From Mesobacillus foraminis (lineage in GTDB: Bacteria; Bacillota; Bacilli; Bacillales; Cytobacillaceae): a DNA stretch of 64,000 bases. Positions within the stretch are counted from its first letter, which is position 1; each line of letters starts with the position of its first letter. A program made the position numbers and the translations under genes. The notes below the pieces were generated by a model, which saw nothing but the letters and a program-made list of their open reading frames with translations, searched no databases and was not told the DNA's origin. The stretch lies in NCBI RefSeq assembly GCF_004340465.1, contig NZ_SLVV01000010.1, forward strand, positions 161,897-225,896, given 5' to 3'. Shown here piece after piece: positions 16,676-25,115 of this stretch.

Positions 16676-17312
16676 TTATAATGAATTTAACGGGGAAATC
16701 ATCTCTGCTAAGTCATTCCGGGAAGAGTTCACCAGGGTGGACACACGGTATTTGTCCCTCTCCTCCTCTTCATAAGGAACAAGGAGTTCATTAAGGAAGA
16801 AATGTCATCATATTCAGGGTCCATCCATATGTCGTAATCCGATTCATGGACTGATTTTGTCACCCCGTTAGGCTGGGTAGTAAGGATACTGCAGGAGTGG
16901 AGAGGAAATTCCCCTTTTGTCCAGGTCTCCCATATCCCCGCAAACGCGAAGGGCTTTTGACCCTTCATGATGAAACGGTACGGAAGCTTCCCCTCATCAC
17001 TTTGTTTCCACTCATAGAATCCGCTGCAGGGGATAAGGACCCGTCTTTTCTTGAAGGCATTCTTAAACGAGGACTTTTTGTCGATTCCTTCACTTCTTCC
17101 GTTGATCATCTTGTAACCGATCTTAGGATCCTTTGCCCAGTATGGGACCAACCCCCACCTCATCATGGCCCCGACCCTTTTCCCTTCATGCTTTCCGATG
17201 GTGAGGATTTCCTGTCCAGGAGAAATGTTGTAGCGGGGTACAATTTCCTCCCCAAATTCGAACCTGAAGGTTTTCCGAAGGGTGTTCAGGTCTTCTATCA
17301 GACTGAATAGAT
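16676..17312 (-). pseudogene. decayed SRAP (YedK/HMCES) protein gene
   Basis: SRAP proteins crosslink abasic sites in single-stranded DNA through Cys2. Reading the minus strand gives FGEEIVPRYNISPGQEIL, MMRWGLVPYWAKDP, MINGRSEGIDKKSSFKNAF, RRVLIPCSGFYEWK and FAFAGIWETW, all family hallmarks. Three lesions are visible. The expected N-terminal MCGR is missing and replaced by a stop (TAA) followed by SGCFHLFSLIEDLN, so the catalytic Cys2 is lost. The R-M-P motif after the active-site His (VHERMP in the family) has been deleted, leaving SVHESDYDIW. One base is lost near 16790, shifting the last 35 codons; the alternative frame restores RVSTLVNSS to a stop at 16676. The gene is therefore broken. 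Confidence 0.85.
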
Positions 17313-17371
17313 GAAAACAACCCGATTAACCTAACGTAGTTCTGCCTGGAATACTCCCTCATGCCTGTCTT

Positions 17372-18019
17372 TTAAATAGATTGGTTGTCTAACGGTACTG
17401 CTTGTATGATGTATCTTTCTGGTGCATCCCCAATATAATTGAAGGGATAACAAGTTGTTAGTGTCAATGTAGGAGAGCTTTTTTTGACAATGACCGTCCT
17501 GTCGTCCGGGTCCGTAATGAAGATATTGTTTATTTTATATGAATAGTTTTTATCTTCGTACTCCACTACTAGGATGTCCCCTTCTTTAAGTTCATCGAGC
17601 CGATAAAAGACCGTATCACGGTGACCGCTTAATACAGTGTGACCGCCGTCTCCAGGAACCGTTGTTAACTCACTGACAAACATTCCAACCCCTTTTTTGA
17701 GGACATCTTCCTCTGCTCCCCAATAAACAGAGTATTTCTGTCTCAATTTAGGTACCTTAAGAAAAGCTATCTTCTCTCCAAGGGGGTGACTAACCTCCGT
17801 AGAGGGAATGGGAGCTTGTTCCGGTTCTCGTAACTTCTTTGGTTCCTCAATGATTTCAGTAGAATCTTTCTCCGGTAAATTCTCCTCGATTTGTAGTTCC
17901 GATACTTCTTGTTCACTCATATCCTCAGCAGAAGAGCGTCCAGTTTGCCAATTTACATACGAAATACCGCCTAAGAAAATCCCAACGACCATTAAGGTTA
18001 TTCCGAACAATTTCCTCAT
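17372..18019 (-). CDS. srtD: class D sortase
   Basis: 215 residues. An N-terminal membrane anchor (residues 5-22) and an acidic linker (to about residue 75) precede the sortase barrel. Catalytic His is in LSGHRDTVF, Cys in LTLTTCYPF, and Arg in APERYIIQ. The size and TLTTCYPF context fit class D, which in bacilli prefers LPXTA-type signals. The adjacent upstream gene encodes exactly such a protein (LPDTA). The RBS AAGGAG lies just before the ATG on the minus strand; a terminator between the two genes suggests read-through or weak coupling. Confidence 0.9.
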   Translation of the reverse strand: MRKLFGITLMVVGIFLGGISYVNWQTGRSSAEDMSEQEVSELQIEENLPEKDSTEIIEEPKKLREPEQAPIPSTEVSHPLGEKIAFLKVPKLRQKYSVYWGAEEDVLKKGVGMFVSELTTVPGDGGHTVLSGHRDTVFYRLDELKEGDILVVEYEDKNYSYKINNIFITDPDDRTVIVKKSSPTLTLTTCYPFNYIGDAPERYIIQAVPLDNQSI

Positions 18020-18031
18020 ATTTAACTCCTT

Positions 18032-18064
18032 AAAAAAGAAAACGGCAGAGAGCCTACCGTTTTC
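18032..18064 (-). terminator. terminator between excalibur and sortase genes
   Basis: On the minus strand GAAAACGGT pairs with the GCCGTTTTC arm and is followed by TTTTTTAA. It would end most transcripts after the surface protein and reduce sortase expression. Confidence 0.7.
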
Positions 18065-18072
18065 CAGTGAGA

Positions 18073-18576
18073 TTAATTGGTTTGTCTTTTACGAAAGACT
18101 AGTACAGAGCCGCCGACTAATAACATTGCACCAAGAGCCATCATTGGGACTGAGTTCGTAGCCGTATCTGGAAGTTCTTCACCTACTTCGTTTGAACCAG
18201 AAGTAGCGTCATCAGATGCTTGGCCAGAATCATCATTTGACTCAACGCTTTCTACTGTGTCGCTCTCTTCTTCAGTAGTAGCTTCGTCGGTGCTAGTATC
18301 TGAACCGGAATCAGCATCTTGGGAATCTTCTTCGTTCAATGATGCAACATAGTCATCATATTCACCCTGAGATACTTCACAAGGCAAGTTGTCATTATCT
18401 CTATCTAAGTCATGCGGGTCGTTTGACGCGCTATACCCGTTGGTGTGCCAGAATTCAGCAACTGCTCGTTTGTCTCCATTAAAATCCCCACAGTCTTTGT
18501 CTTCGGCGGCATTAACGCTTGAAAAACCAGTGAACATAAAGGCCAGGGCAAATAGTGATGCAACAAACTTTTTCAT
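18073..18576 (-). CDS. LPDTA-anchored surface protein with excalibur calcium-binding domain
   Basis: 167 residues: signal peptide (residues 1-23, ending VNAAE), an excalibur domain with DLDRDNDNLPCE (the DxDxDG-like calcium loop and conserved Cys) paired with CGDF near residue 29, a long Asp/Glu/Ser/Thr-rich spacer, and a C-terminal sorting signal LPDTATNS, hydrophobic segment and RKRQTN tail. It should be anchored to peptidoglycan by the adjacent class D sortase. GGGAGG lies before the ATG, and a sigma-A promoter precedes it. Confidence 0.88.
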   Translation of the reverse strand: MKKFVASLFALAFMFTGFSSVNAAEDKDCGDFNGDKRAVAEFWHTNGYSASNDPHDLDRDNDNLPCEVSQGEYDDYVASLNEEDSQDADSGSDTSTDEATTEEESDTVESVESNDDSGQASDDATSGSNEVGEELPDTATNSVPMMALGAMLLVGGSVLVFRKRQTN

Positions 18577-18617
18577 TAAGTATTCCTCCCTTTGTTATGT
18601 TGTTGGTACGCTTACAA

Positions 18618-18646
18618 TATTAGGGAAAATCCAACAATATTTCAAA
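18618..18646 (-). promoter_or_regulatory. sigma-A promoter of the excalibur/sortase unit
   Basis: On the minus strand, TTGAAA (18646-18641) and TAATAT (18623-18618) are separated by 17 bp. Confidence 0.65.
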
Positions 18647-18823
18647 CATTATGACAAATAAGGCTTTAAAATGGTAAATAACGACTATATATGCCAAATT
18701 ATCTTTTGTTTACAGTTAAATGAATGGTGAACAAAAGACTATATGAAAGTAAAGAAGTCCTATAAGTCTTACTTCATCTGAGAATAACGGTATACGTGAA
18801 AGTTCCAATGGGAGGTTCTTGTA

Positions 18824-18984
18824 ATGGAAGAATTATTAAAGCAGATACTTACTAAACTAGAACCAATTGAGCAAGGATAAAAGACCACAGAAGAGAATTT
18901 AGAGAGTCTATTGGGGGATGGAGGTCCATTCATGCAGCATCGCTAAAACAGAATGTTAATAAATTGAGAAAAGTCGGTGTTTAG
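18824..18984 (+). pseudogene. short frameshifted ORF remnant
   Basis: ATG 18824, preceded by GGGAGG, reads MEELLKQILTKLEPIEQG and stops at 18880. Shifting frame there continues with IKDHRREFRES and runs to a stop at 18984. The coiled-coil-like start resembles small phage-type helper proteins, but no family is assigned. The rest of 18577-19125 holds only the promoter above and no other gene. Confidence 0.35.
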
Positions 18985-19125
18985 CAGCTCCAATGTCAAG
19001 ATTAAAATGGTGTTTTGAATCCATATAGCATTAAAATTGCGATAGAGTCGGACAAGGTTTCATTTTCTCAAAAAGCGGTTATATAGAAAGATCATTTACA
19101 TAACTAGCAACTAGGGGGAATTGTA

Positions 19126-20943
19126 TTGTTTGGATCTATTTGGTTTACGTTAGCCACTTGTGCCTTTTTTATGGGATTGGTGGCCTGGCTTTCATATGTG
19201 AAAACGAAAGGGGAAGTCAGTGATTCAACTGGATATTTTTTGGCGGGCAGGGGGCTGACTGGAGGTTTTATTGCGGGTTCGCTGTTATTGACCAATTTAT
19301 CTGCGGAACAATTAATCGGCCTGAACGGACAAGCGTATCGCACAAACCTGTCTAATATGGCCTGGGAGGTAACGGCAGCCTTTGCGGTGATCATCATGGC
19401 TGTGTATTTGCTCCCTAAATATTTGGGTGGAAGCTTTACAACCTTGCCTGAATTTTTAAGCAAACGGTTTGATGAAGGTGTCCGAAGATATACGGTTGTT
19501 TTGTTTATGCTGGGATACATACTAGTTACCATTCCATCCATGCTCTATTCCGGAGCCCTGGCCGTATTAAAATTATTCGATGTGCCTGGTCTGTTTGGCA
19601 TTTCATATGTTTCTTCTGTCTGGCTGGTCATTTGGGTGATTGGCATTATCGGAGCCATCTATGCCATCTTTGGAGGGCTGAAGGCAGTGGCTGTCTCTGA
19701 CACTCTTAATGGAATCGGTTTGCTGATTGTCGGGATCCTGGTGCCGGTGCTGGGATTCATTGCACTCGGGGAAGGGAACCTGATTTCAGGAATGAAGGAG
19801 ATTGCGGTCAACCATCCTGAAAAACTGAATTCAATTGGTTCGAAAGAGGATTCCGTACCATTCGGAACCATTTTTACTGGAATGATTTTTGCCAACCTGT
19901 TTTATTGGGCTTCCAACCAGTACGTGATTCAACGAACCCTGGGGGCAAAAAACCTTTCGGAGGGGCAGAAGGGTGTTCTGATTTCTGGTTTATATAAACT
20001 CCTGGTACCTGTCTTTATGATGATCCCTGGTGTTATTGCTTTCCATTTATATGGAAATTCCTTGAAATCCGTGGATTTGGCTTATCCCGCTTTGATTTCG
20101 GATGTTCTGCCCGGGTATTTATCAGGATTCTTTTTGGCTGTACTGCTTGGTGCTGTTTTTAGTTCTTTTAACTCTCTCCTGAACAGTGCCGCTACTCTTT
20201 TTGCCCTTGATATTTATAAACCTCGGATGAATCCCGATGCGGATGATCAAAAGCTAATCTCTGTCAGCAAGTGGTTTGGTACCGTCCTTGCGATTGTGTC
20301 CCTGTTTATTTCTCCTATGCTGATGAATGCTTCGGATGGCTTGTGGGATTTAATCCGCAGATTTACCGGATTCTTTAATATCCCAATCATCGTGATTGTC
20401 CTGGTTGGAATCATGACGAAGTATGTACCAGCCATTGCCGCCAAAGTGGTGATCATCTTTCACGTGATTACCTATTATATGCTTGTATGGGGAACGGACC
20501 ATCTGTTCAATGTAACGGTTCCCATCCATTTCATTCATATCTATGCCATCTTGTTTGCTGTTGAGGTCGCAATGATGCTGGTAATTGGTAAACTGAAGCC
20601 GCGAGAGGTCGCATACCAATTTAAAGCAGACCCGAAAGTCAGCATGGAGCCCTGGAAGTATACTATTCCTTTTTCGATTATGCTGCTGGCGCTGGTCGCG
20701 GTCACCTATGTCATCTTTTCGCCGATCGGATTGGCTTACGAGAATGCTGTAGTTTCAAGCAATTTCTGGTTCGTTATCGCTGCCATACTATTAACTGCTG
20801 CAGCGCTAATCTTTGTATCTATTAAGGTCTGGAATCAGAAATATGCTCAATATCTAACTTCTCATAACCCGCCGCATTCTTTAAAAATAAAAAGGGAAAG
20901 CAAGACATTGTATTTTAAAGGAAAAGAGCAGCCTTTAAAATAG
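19126..20943 (+). CDS. sodium:solute symporter (SSS family, SglT/YidK type)
   Basis: 605 residues; TTG 19126 follows AGGGGGA at good spacing. About 14 membrane segments. Family features: GYFLAGRGLTGGFIAGSLLL near residue 36, TNLSAEQLIGLNGQAY, and FSSFNSLLNSAATLFALDIY around residue 345 (the SSS signature region). It most resembles the SglT/YidK sugar branch, which imports a sugar with sodium. The next gene is a ROK sugar kinase, so import followed by phosphorylation is likely. Confidence 0.9.
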   Translation: MFGSIWFTLATCAFFMGLVAWLSYVKTKGEVSDSTGYFLAGRGLTGGFIAGSLLLTNLSAEQLIGLNGQAYRTNLSNMAWEVTAAFAVIIMAVYLLPKYLGGSFTTLPEFLSKRFDEGVRRYTVVLFMLGYILVTIPSMLYSGALAVLKLFDVPGLFGISYVSSVWLVIWVIGIIGAIYAIFGGLKAVAVSDTLNGIGLLIVGILVPVLGFIALGEGNLISGMKEIAVNHPEKLNSIGSKEDSVPFGTIFTGMIFANLFYWASNQYVIQRTLGAKNLSEGQKGVLISGLYKLLVPVFMMIPGVIAFHLYGNSLKSVDLAYPALISDVLPGYLSGFFLAVLLGAVFSSFNSLLNSAATLFALDIYKPRMNPDADDQKLISVSKWFGTVLAIVSLFISPMLMNASDGLWDLIRRFTGFFNIPIIVIVLVGIMTKYVPAIAAKVVIIFHVITYYMLVWGTDHLFNVTVPIHFIHIYAILFAVEVAMMLVIGKLKPREVAYQFKADPKVSMEPWKYTIPFSIMLLALVAVTYVIFSPIGLAYENAVVSSNFWFVIAAILLTAAALIFVSIKVWNQKYAQYLTSHNPPHSLKIKRESKTLYFKGKEQPLK

Positions 20944-20955
20944 GCGATAAACAGA

Positions 20956-20985
20956 CAGCCGGCTAATGCCGGTTGTTATTTTTTT
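20956..20985 (+). terminator. intrinsic terminator
   Basis: CAGCCGGC and GCCGGTTG pair around TAAT and are followed by TTATTTTTTT. Confidence 0.75.
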
Positions 20986-21092
20986 GTTTTTTCATGAAAC
21001 CGCATCCAGTCTAAGGTACAATAATAGAGAAGATTTAGAAAAATACTGTTTATACATATCATTTTAAATGAGGATTTGGAGGGTAAATTGGA

Positions 21093-21989
21093 GTGAATTA
21101 TTATGGAGTTTTTGATGTCGGGGGTTCCGCTATTAAATATGCACTGATGGAAGAAACAGGGCAGTTCATTGAAAAATCCTCTGTCCCAACCCCGAAGGAA
21201 GGGCTGGAGCCTTTTTTGGATACCATGGTTTCCATAGTGAAGGAGTTTGAGAGCAGCCATAAGCTCACAGGAATAGCTCTGAGCATGCCTGGGGCTGTTG
21301 ATGTCCAAAGCGGAGTCATTGGCGGAATCAGCGCGATTCCTTATATTCATGGGCCAAATTTTAAAGAAATCCTGCAGGCACGGACAGGCTTGCCGGTGGA
21401 AATGGAAAATGATGCGAATTGTGCCGGGCTGGCGGAAGGCTGGATCGGAGCAGCCAAGGATGTACAGGATTTTATTTGCATTGTGATTGGCACCGGCATT
21501 GGCGGTGCTTTAGTCCTGAATAAAAAAATCAGGCACGGCAGCAATCTGCATGGCGGAGAGTTCGGCTTCATGATTATGGAAGACTATCTCGATGGCCAAG
21601 GAAAAATCTGGAGTGAATTAGGCGCAACCAAGGCGTTGGTCATACAAGCAGCGAAACTAAAGGGAGTGGATCCCGATTCGCTCGACGGCAAGAAAGTATT
21701 TGAAATGGCTGATAACGGTGATGAAGAAGTGCAGGCTGTAATAGAGAAATTTGTCAAACGCATTGCTGTAGGCATTTTTAACCTCCAATATGCCATCGAC
21801 CCAGAAAAGATCCTGATTGGCGGAGCCATCAGCCAGCGGGACGGACTGATTGATCAAATTAACGCAGCATTGAGCCAGCTGAAAGGTACAGTTCACCGCC
21901 TGCCTGTAAAAGTCGAGAGGTGCAAGTTTGGTAATGACTCAAACTTGATTGGAGCATTATATCATTTCCACCAGCGGCAAGCCAAATAA
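21093..21989 (+). CDS. ROK-family sugar kinase
   Basis: 298 residues from GTG 21093 (GGAGG about 11 bases upstream). ATP phosphate-binding motif FDVGGSAIKYALM at the N-terminus, LSMPGAVD near residue 65, substrate-binding MENDANCAGLAEGW near 105, IGTGIGGALVLN, and NLHGGEFGFM. The zinc-binding CxCGxxGCxE segment typical of many ROK kinases is absent, as in a subset of Firmicutes members. It phosphorylates an imported hexose or amino-hexose in the cytosol; the symporter is the probable supplier. It is separated from that gene by a terminator. Confidence 0.88.
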   Translation: MNYYGVFDVGGSAIKYALMEETGQFIEKSSVPTPKEGLEPFLDTMVSIVKEFESSHKLTGIALSMPGAVDVQSGVIGGISAIPYIHGPNFKEILQARTGLPVEMENDANCAGLAEGWIGAAKDVQDFICIVIGTGIGGALVLNKKIRHGSNLHGGEFGFMIMEDYLDGQGKIWSELGATKALVIQAAKLKGVDPDSLDGKKVFEMADNGDEEVQAVIEKFVKRIAVGIFNLQYAIDPEKILIGGAISQRDGLIDQINAALSQLKGTVHRLPVKVERCKFGNDSNLIGALYHFHQRQAK

Positions 21990-22006
21990 GCGAGGCATCT
22001 TGCATT

Positions 22007-22036
22007 AGAGATTAGTTCAGTCTAATCTCTTTTTTT
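22007..22036 (+). terminator. intrinsic terminator
   Basis: AGAGATTAG and CTAATCTCT pair around TTCAGT, followed by seven T. Confidence 0.8.
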
Positions 22037-22170
22037 CTGGTGGCTGATTTCAGAAGAATGCTCATTTTATTTCCTAAAGCCTGCTTTATATGTGAAAGCA
22101 GATACTGGATAAAAAAAGAAATTATGGGAAACATAGAACCAGAAAATACATTAATAAAGGCGGGTTCACA

Positions 22171-22392
22171 TTGGATTTAGATATTAACATGCAATTTGAG
22201 ATAAAAAGTGGTTTTATGCCAAACCTGAGTTCTTCAGAAACCTTAACGATCCTTGAGGTAAATCCAAACAGTGTGGTTATTCAAATGAACAATTCGACTG
22301 GCAGAGGCGTCTTCCCTTCAGAAAACTTGCAATACTGGATTCGAAAAGGCCTGTTGATTCGAATGGACGACCAGCATAAAAAGACATCGTAA
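22171..22392 (+). CDS. small conserved-looking protein of unknown function
   Basis: 73 residues from TTG 22171, with AAGGCGGG upstream. It is free of low-complexity sequence and alternates hydrophobic and polar residues as a small beta-rich domain would (ETLTILEVNPNSVVIQM, FPSENLQYWIRKGLLIRMDD). No family is recognised. It abuts the ZIP pseudogene on the other strand, and its last codons may run into that debris. Confidence 0.45.
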   Translation: MDLDINMQFEIKSGFMPNLSSSETLTILEVNPNSVVIQMNNSTGRGVFPSENLQYWIRKGLLIRMDDQHKKTS

Positions 22393-22399
22393 GCACCAG

Positions 22400-22865
22400 A
22401 TCCTTATTGCCTTTTTCCTGTGAGCCGGGGATCACTTCCTTCGCGACCACAAAAATCATGGCTCCGGCTGCAAAGCTTAAGGCGTATGGCAGCAATGGTT
22501 CGATAAAGGCGACCGCAAACGCGCCGATGACTGCCGCAATCGGTTCGACCACCCTGAAAACTGCCCATAGAAGAAGCTATTCCTTCGCGACATTCCTTCT
22601 CCTCTGAGCGGTATGGAAACGGCCACGCTTTCAGGGAAGTTCGGGTGAAGGTGGGGCAGGATTTTATCATCCCCTAAAGAAAAATGCGCCCAGTAAAAAC
22701 CCGGACGGAGCCGGAAACCAGTCTCCGATGGCGTGGCCCTCCGACATTTCAATGGCAGGAGCCAGCAGAGACCAGTAACTGGCGGCAATCATCACGCCGC
22801 CGGCAAATCCCGGCATGCGCACGAGGCCGGGCAACATCCGCGAGTTTCCTGCTGTTTTCACAGGC
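22400..22865 (-). pseudogene. broken ZIP-family metal transporter gene
   Basis: On the minus strand three pieces of a GufA/ZIP zinc transporter are visible in different frames: [20 protein letters not shown] (frame of 22861-22667), [20 protein letters not shown] plus [17 protein letters not shown] (22788-22477 frame), and [20 protein letters not shown] to EVIPGSQEKGNKDLVLT (22552-22277 frame). Relative to the family, the segment between the two NFPE motifs is deleted, there are two frameshifts, the N-terminal membrane segment is missing and the C-terminus ends abruptly near 22400. The truncated N-terminal side is joined directly to the repeat region at 22855. Confidence 0.8.
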
Positions 22866-22985
22866 TGGACACAGTTTTTTTAATAAAAGGGGAGAATCGA
22901 TGTATAAACAAAATTAATCGATGTATAAGTCTCAATAAATGATTCATAACTTGTGAGAATCGATGCATAAACGGCAGGACGGGTA
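22855..22985 (+). repeat. intergenic repeat copy 1 with four 21-nt units
   Basis: After TTCACAGGCTGGACACAG and a T run come four units of exactly 21 nt starting at 22894, 22915, 22936 and 22957. Each carries a word like AATCGATGTATAA (third unit AATGATTCATAA) followed by a variable stretch. A second copy lies 236 bp downstream. Confidence 0.8.
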
Positions 22986-23085
22986 CTTTTGCATGGCGAA
23001 ACCGTTCAATTTTAAACAAATCTAGCCGAATTAAGCAGTAGGATCCAGGTTTAGGGACAATTTTTAAATATGAAGCTTAGTTTCG

Positions 23086-23220
23086 GTCTAGTTTCACAGA
23101 CTGGACACAGGTTTTTCAATAAGAGCAAATAGTCGATGCATAAACAAAATTAATCGATCCATAAGTCTTAATAAATGATTCATAACCTGGAAGAATCGAT
23201 GCATAAATGGCAGAGCGCTA
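23086..23220 (+). repeat. intergenic repeat copy 2 with four 21-nt units
   Basis: Starts with TTCACAGACTGGACACAG and a T run, then 21-nt units at 23130, 23151, 23172 and 23193 matching copy 1 in order. A third, truncated head (TTCACACGGCCACAGG plus T run) lies at about 23331-23355 without units. The region 22870-23437 holds nothing else recognisable. Confidence 0.8.
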
Positions 23221-23387
23221 GTTCTGGGATCCCCAGCGGTAGATTGAGGAGAGGATTTATGCCGATATTTAACGTGTCACCCAGGTTCAAGGCCGTGTTT
23301 TTTTTAAAAAGTGGCTTGGTTTAAACTATTTTCACACGGCCACAGGTTTTTCAATAAACGAAAGCATTACCTGCAGAGAATGTATGA

Positions 23388-23420
23388 AGGAACCCGGAGA
23401 GTTAAATCCAGGTTCCTTTT
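23388..23420. terminator. hairpin downstream of the kinase-like gene
   Basis: AAGGAACC and GGTTCCTT pair and are followed on the plus strand by TTTTT. It lies beyond the stop of the minus-strand kinase-like gene and could act in either direction. Confidence 0.5.
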
Positions 23421-23437
23421 TGAGTGGGAGGCTTTTA

Positions 23438-24025
23438 TTAATCTGTCACGATGAAATCCCTGTCCAGAAACGCTTCGATCACTTCACTGATCTGATAAGA
23501 GACCTGTGGTAAATCGTAATTTTCAAACGCATATTCACACTGTTGTTTATAAGCCATTGTTTCATCATAATGTGCCATGTGCCTTTCGATTACCGTTTCA
23601 TGATCTTTCCTCACTTTTTGTCTTTCTACCACTGTGTTGCGATCCGCATAGATGAAAAAGCGCATTACCCGGTCGCCATACATCTTTTTCAGTTTTTCGG
23701 TCCCTTCCGGATTTAACGTTAAATAAATAAGTTGATGATTCTCAAATGCCTTGATGATATCCTGTTCGCGGATTCCATAATGATATCCATCAATTTCAAC
23801 GCTTTCAAGAAATTCCTGGTTAGCCTGCATCTTTTTAAAAGCAGCTTCATCTACAAAATGGTAGTCTTCCCCGTCCTTTTCATAATGACGGCGAGCTCGC
23901 GTCGTATAAGAGAGGACCATCTCCATATCAAATGCAGTAGCAACCATCCTGGCAATTGTCTTTCTTCCGGATCCATCAGGCCCGGTATAAATAAAAATTT
24001 TTTCTTTCCCTTTAATTTGATACAT
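23438..24025 (-). CDS. guanylate-kinase-like protein with altered P-loop
   Basis: 195 residues from the ATG at 24025 (AAAAGGAGG eight bases upstream); a longer frame from 24046 lacks an RBS. Guanylate kinase features: Tyr/Thr/Arg segment LSYTTRARRHYEKDGEDYHF (GMP binding) and FLESVEIDGYHYGI. The P-loop is GPDGSGRKT, where canonical Gmk has GPSGxGKGT: Arg stands in the Lys position and Lys has moved by one. It is therefore a paralogue of housekeeping Gmk, perhaps with weak or different activity. No operon partners. Confidence 0.8.
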   Translation of the reverse strand: MYQIKGKEKIFIYTGPDGSGRKTIARMVATAFDMEMVLSYTTRARRHYEKDGEDYHFVDEAAFKKMQANQEFLESVEIDGYHYGIREQDIIKAFENHQLIYLTLNPEGTEKLKKMYGDRVMRFFIYADRNTVVERQKVRKDHETVIERHMAHYDETMAYKQQCEYAFENYDLPQVSYQISEVIEAFLDRDFIVTD

Positions 24026-24046
24026 GGAAGAACCTCCTTTTAGCAC

Positions 24047-25005
24047 ATTGTTTATAGAGTATGCTGATCCAGGGAAATGTGAGGTTTTCTGTTTTATCTA
24101 AGGAAGAAAGAACCATCATGGAAAAAAGAACCTCTTTTGATTATGAAATGTTTTTGTAGGTGCCCTCATCCCTGAAACATAGAAAAAAGGCCATTATAAA
24201 CGTTCTATGTGTACGCAAAACCAGGCACGTTATGAAAAAGATATAATGAACGTTCAATCTAGACCAAGATTCAAAGCAAGTGATGAAAAAGGTCGCAATG
24301 AAACTACCCGGATATCCTTACCAACGCTATTAAAATATATGACAAACAGGGTAGCATCACAGCACTAAAAAATATTGCAGCTGATTGGCTGATATTGGCG
24401 TAATGGCATGTATCACATAGCCAATGCTTAACAGCTGTGATAGTGTTTCTGCACAGCTGCGGCGCGGAGGCTCAATGGGTGCATGGTTACTTTTGTAGAG
24501 ATTTATATATTGGTTGTTTACCGTGCATTGAAGCAGGATGACATGTCTGCCGGTCCAAGCTTGGCCTATAGATGGCTGAAGCGTTCTGTTTTGATGCATC
24601 AGGAACACCCTTATAAAAGTAATTTACATTAGTATATGCGGAAATCCTTTCCAATTGACCTAAAAAATAATGAAACTGGTTCCAGACTTAGCATAAGGTT
24701 TATTTTAGAAGAACGATTAAACGGCTGGATTAAGGAAGGGAAGTATACAGTGCTTTAAAAATAAAAGAGACAGGAAATCACACAAATGCAATCCATAACC
24801 TTTAAGTCGAATTGATAATGAACCATTACAGCATCCGCAGATAGTCAATAAACGGACGAAAAACCTGTACACGAAAGGAACGTCGGGTATAGTGCCTGTG
24901 TAATTACTACATCATAAACGCTTAGAATCCAAATGTTTTTTAAAGAAATCTATAAATCTATGAAAAGGTAAAACAACTAAAAGAGTCTTTCCTATTAAAT
25001 TATTT
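24047..25005. other. long intergenic region without a clear gene
   Basis: Almost 1 kb with no convincing frame. A stretch at about 24672-24758 reads LSIRFILEERLNGWIKEGKY before a stop, which faintly resembles the start of a GntR-type DNA-binding domain; no start or continuation is present. The 3' end carries the cre and promoter of the next operon. Confidence 0.35.
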
Positions 25006-25019
25006 TGTAAGCGATTTCA
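25006..25019 (+). promoter_or_regulatory. perfect cre site
   Basis: TGTAAGCGATTTCA fits every position of TGWAANCGNTNWCA. It lies just before the -35 box of the importer operon, so CcpA would control it. Confidence 0.8.
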
Positions 25020-25027
25020 AAGTTTTG

Positions 25028-25057
25028 TTGACAACTCATAAATTATCAGAATATAAT
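25028..25057 (+). promoter_or_regulatory. consensus sigma-A promoter
   Basis: TTGACA (25028-25033) and TATAAT (25052-25057), both perfect, 18 bp apart, 59 bp before the solute-binding protein gene. Confidence 0.85.
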
Positions 25058-25115
25058 CAAATTACAGATAGTTCAGTCACTGTACAAAGAATGTAAACCA
25101 AAGGGGGAAGCTCAG

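Noticed and set aside
16897-17310. A 137-codon plus-strand frame
   Set aside because: It is the antisense of the SRAP pseudogene, whose minus-strand reading has clear family motifs.
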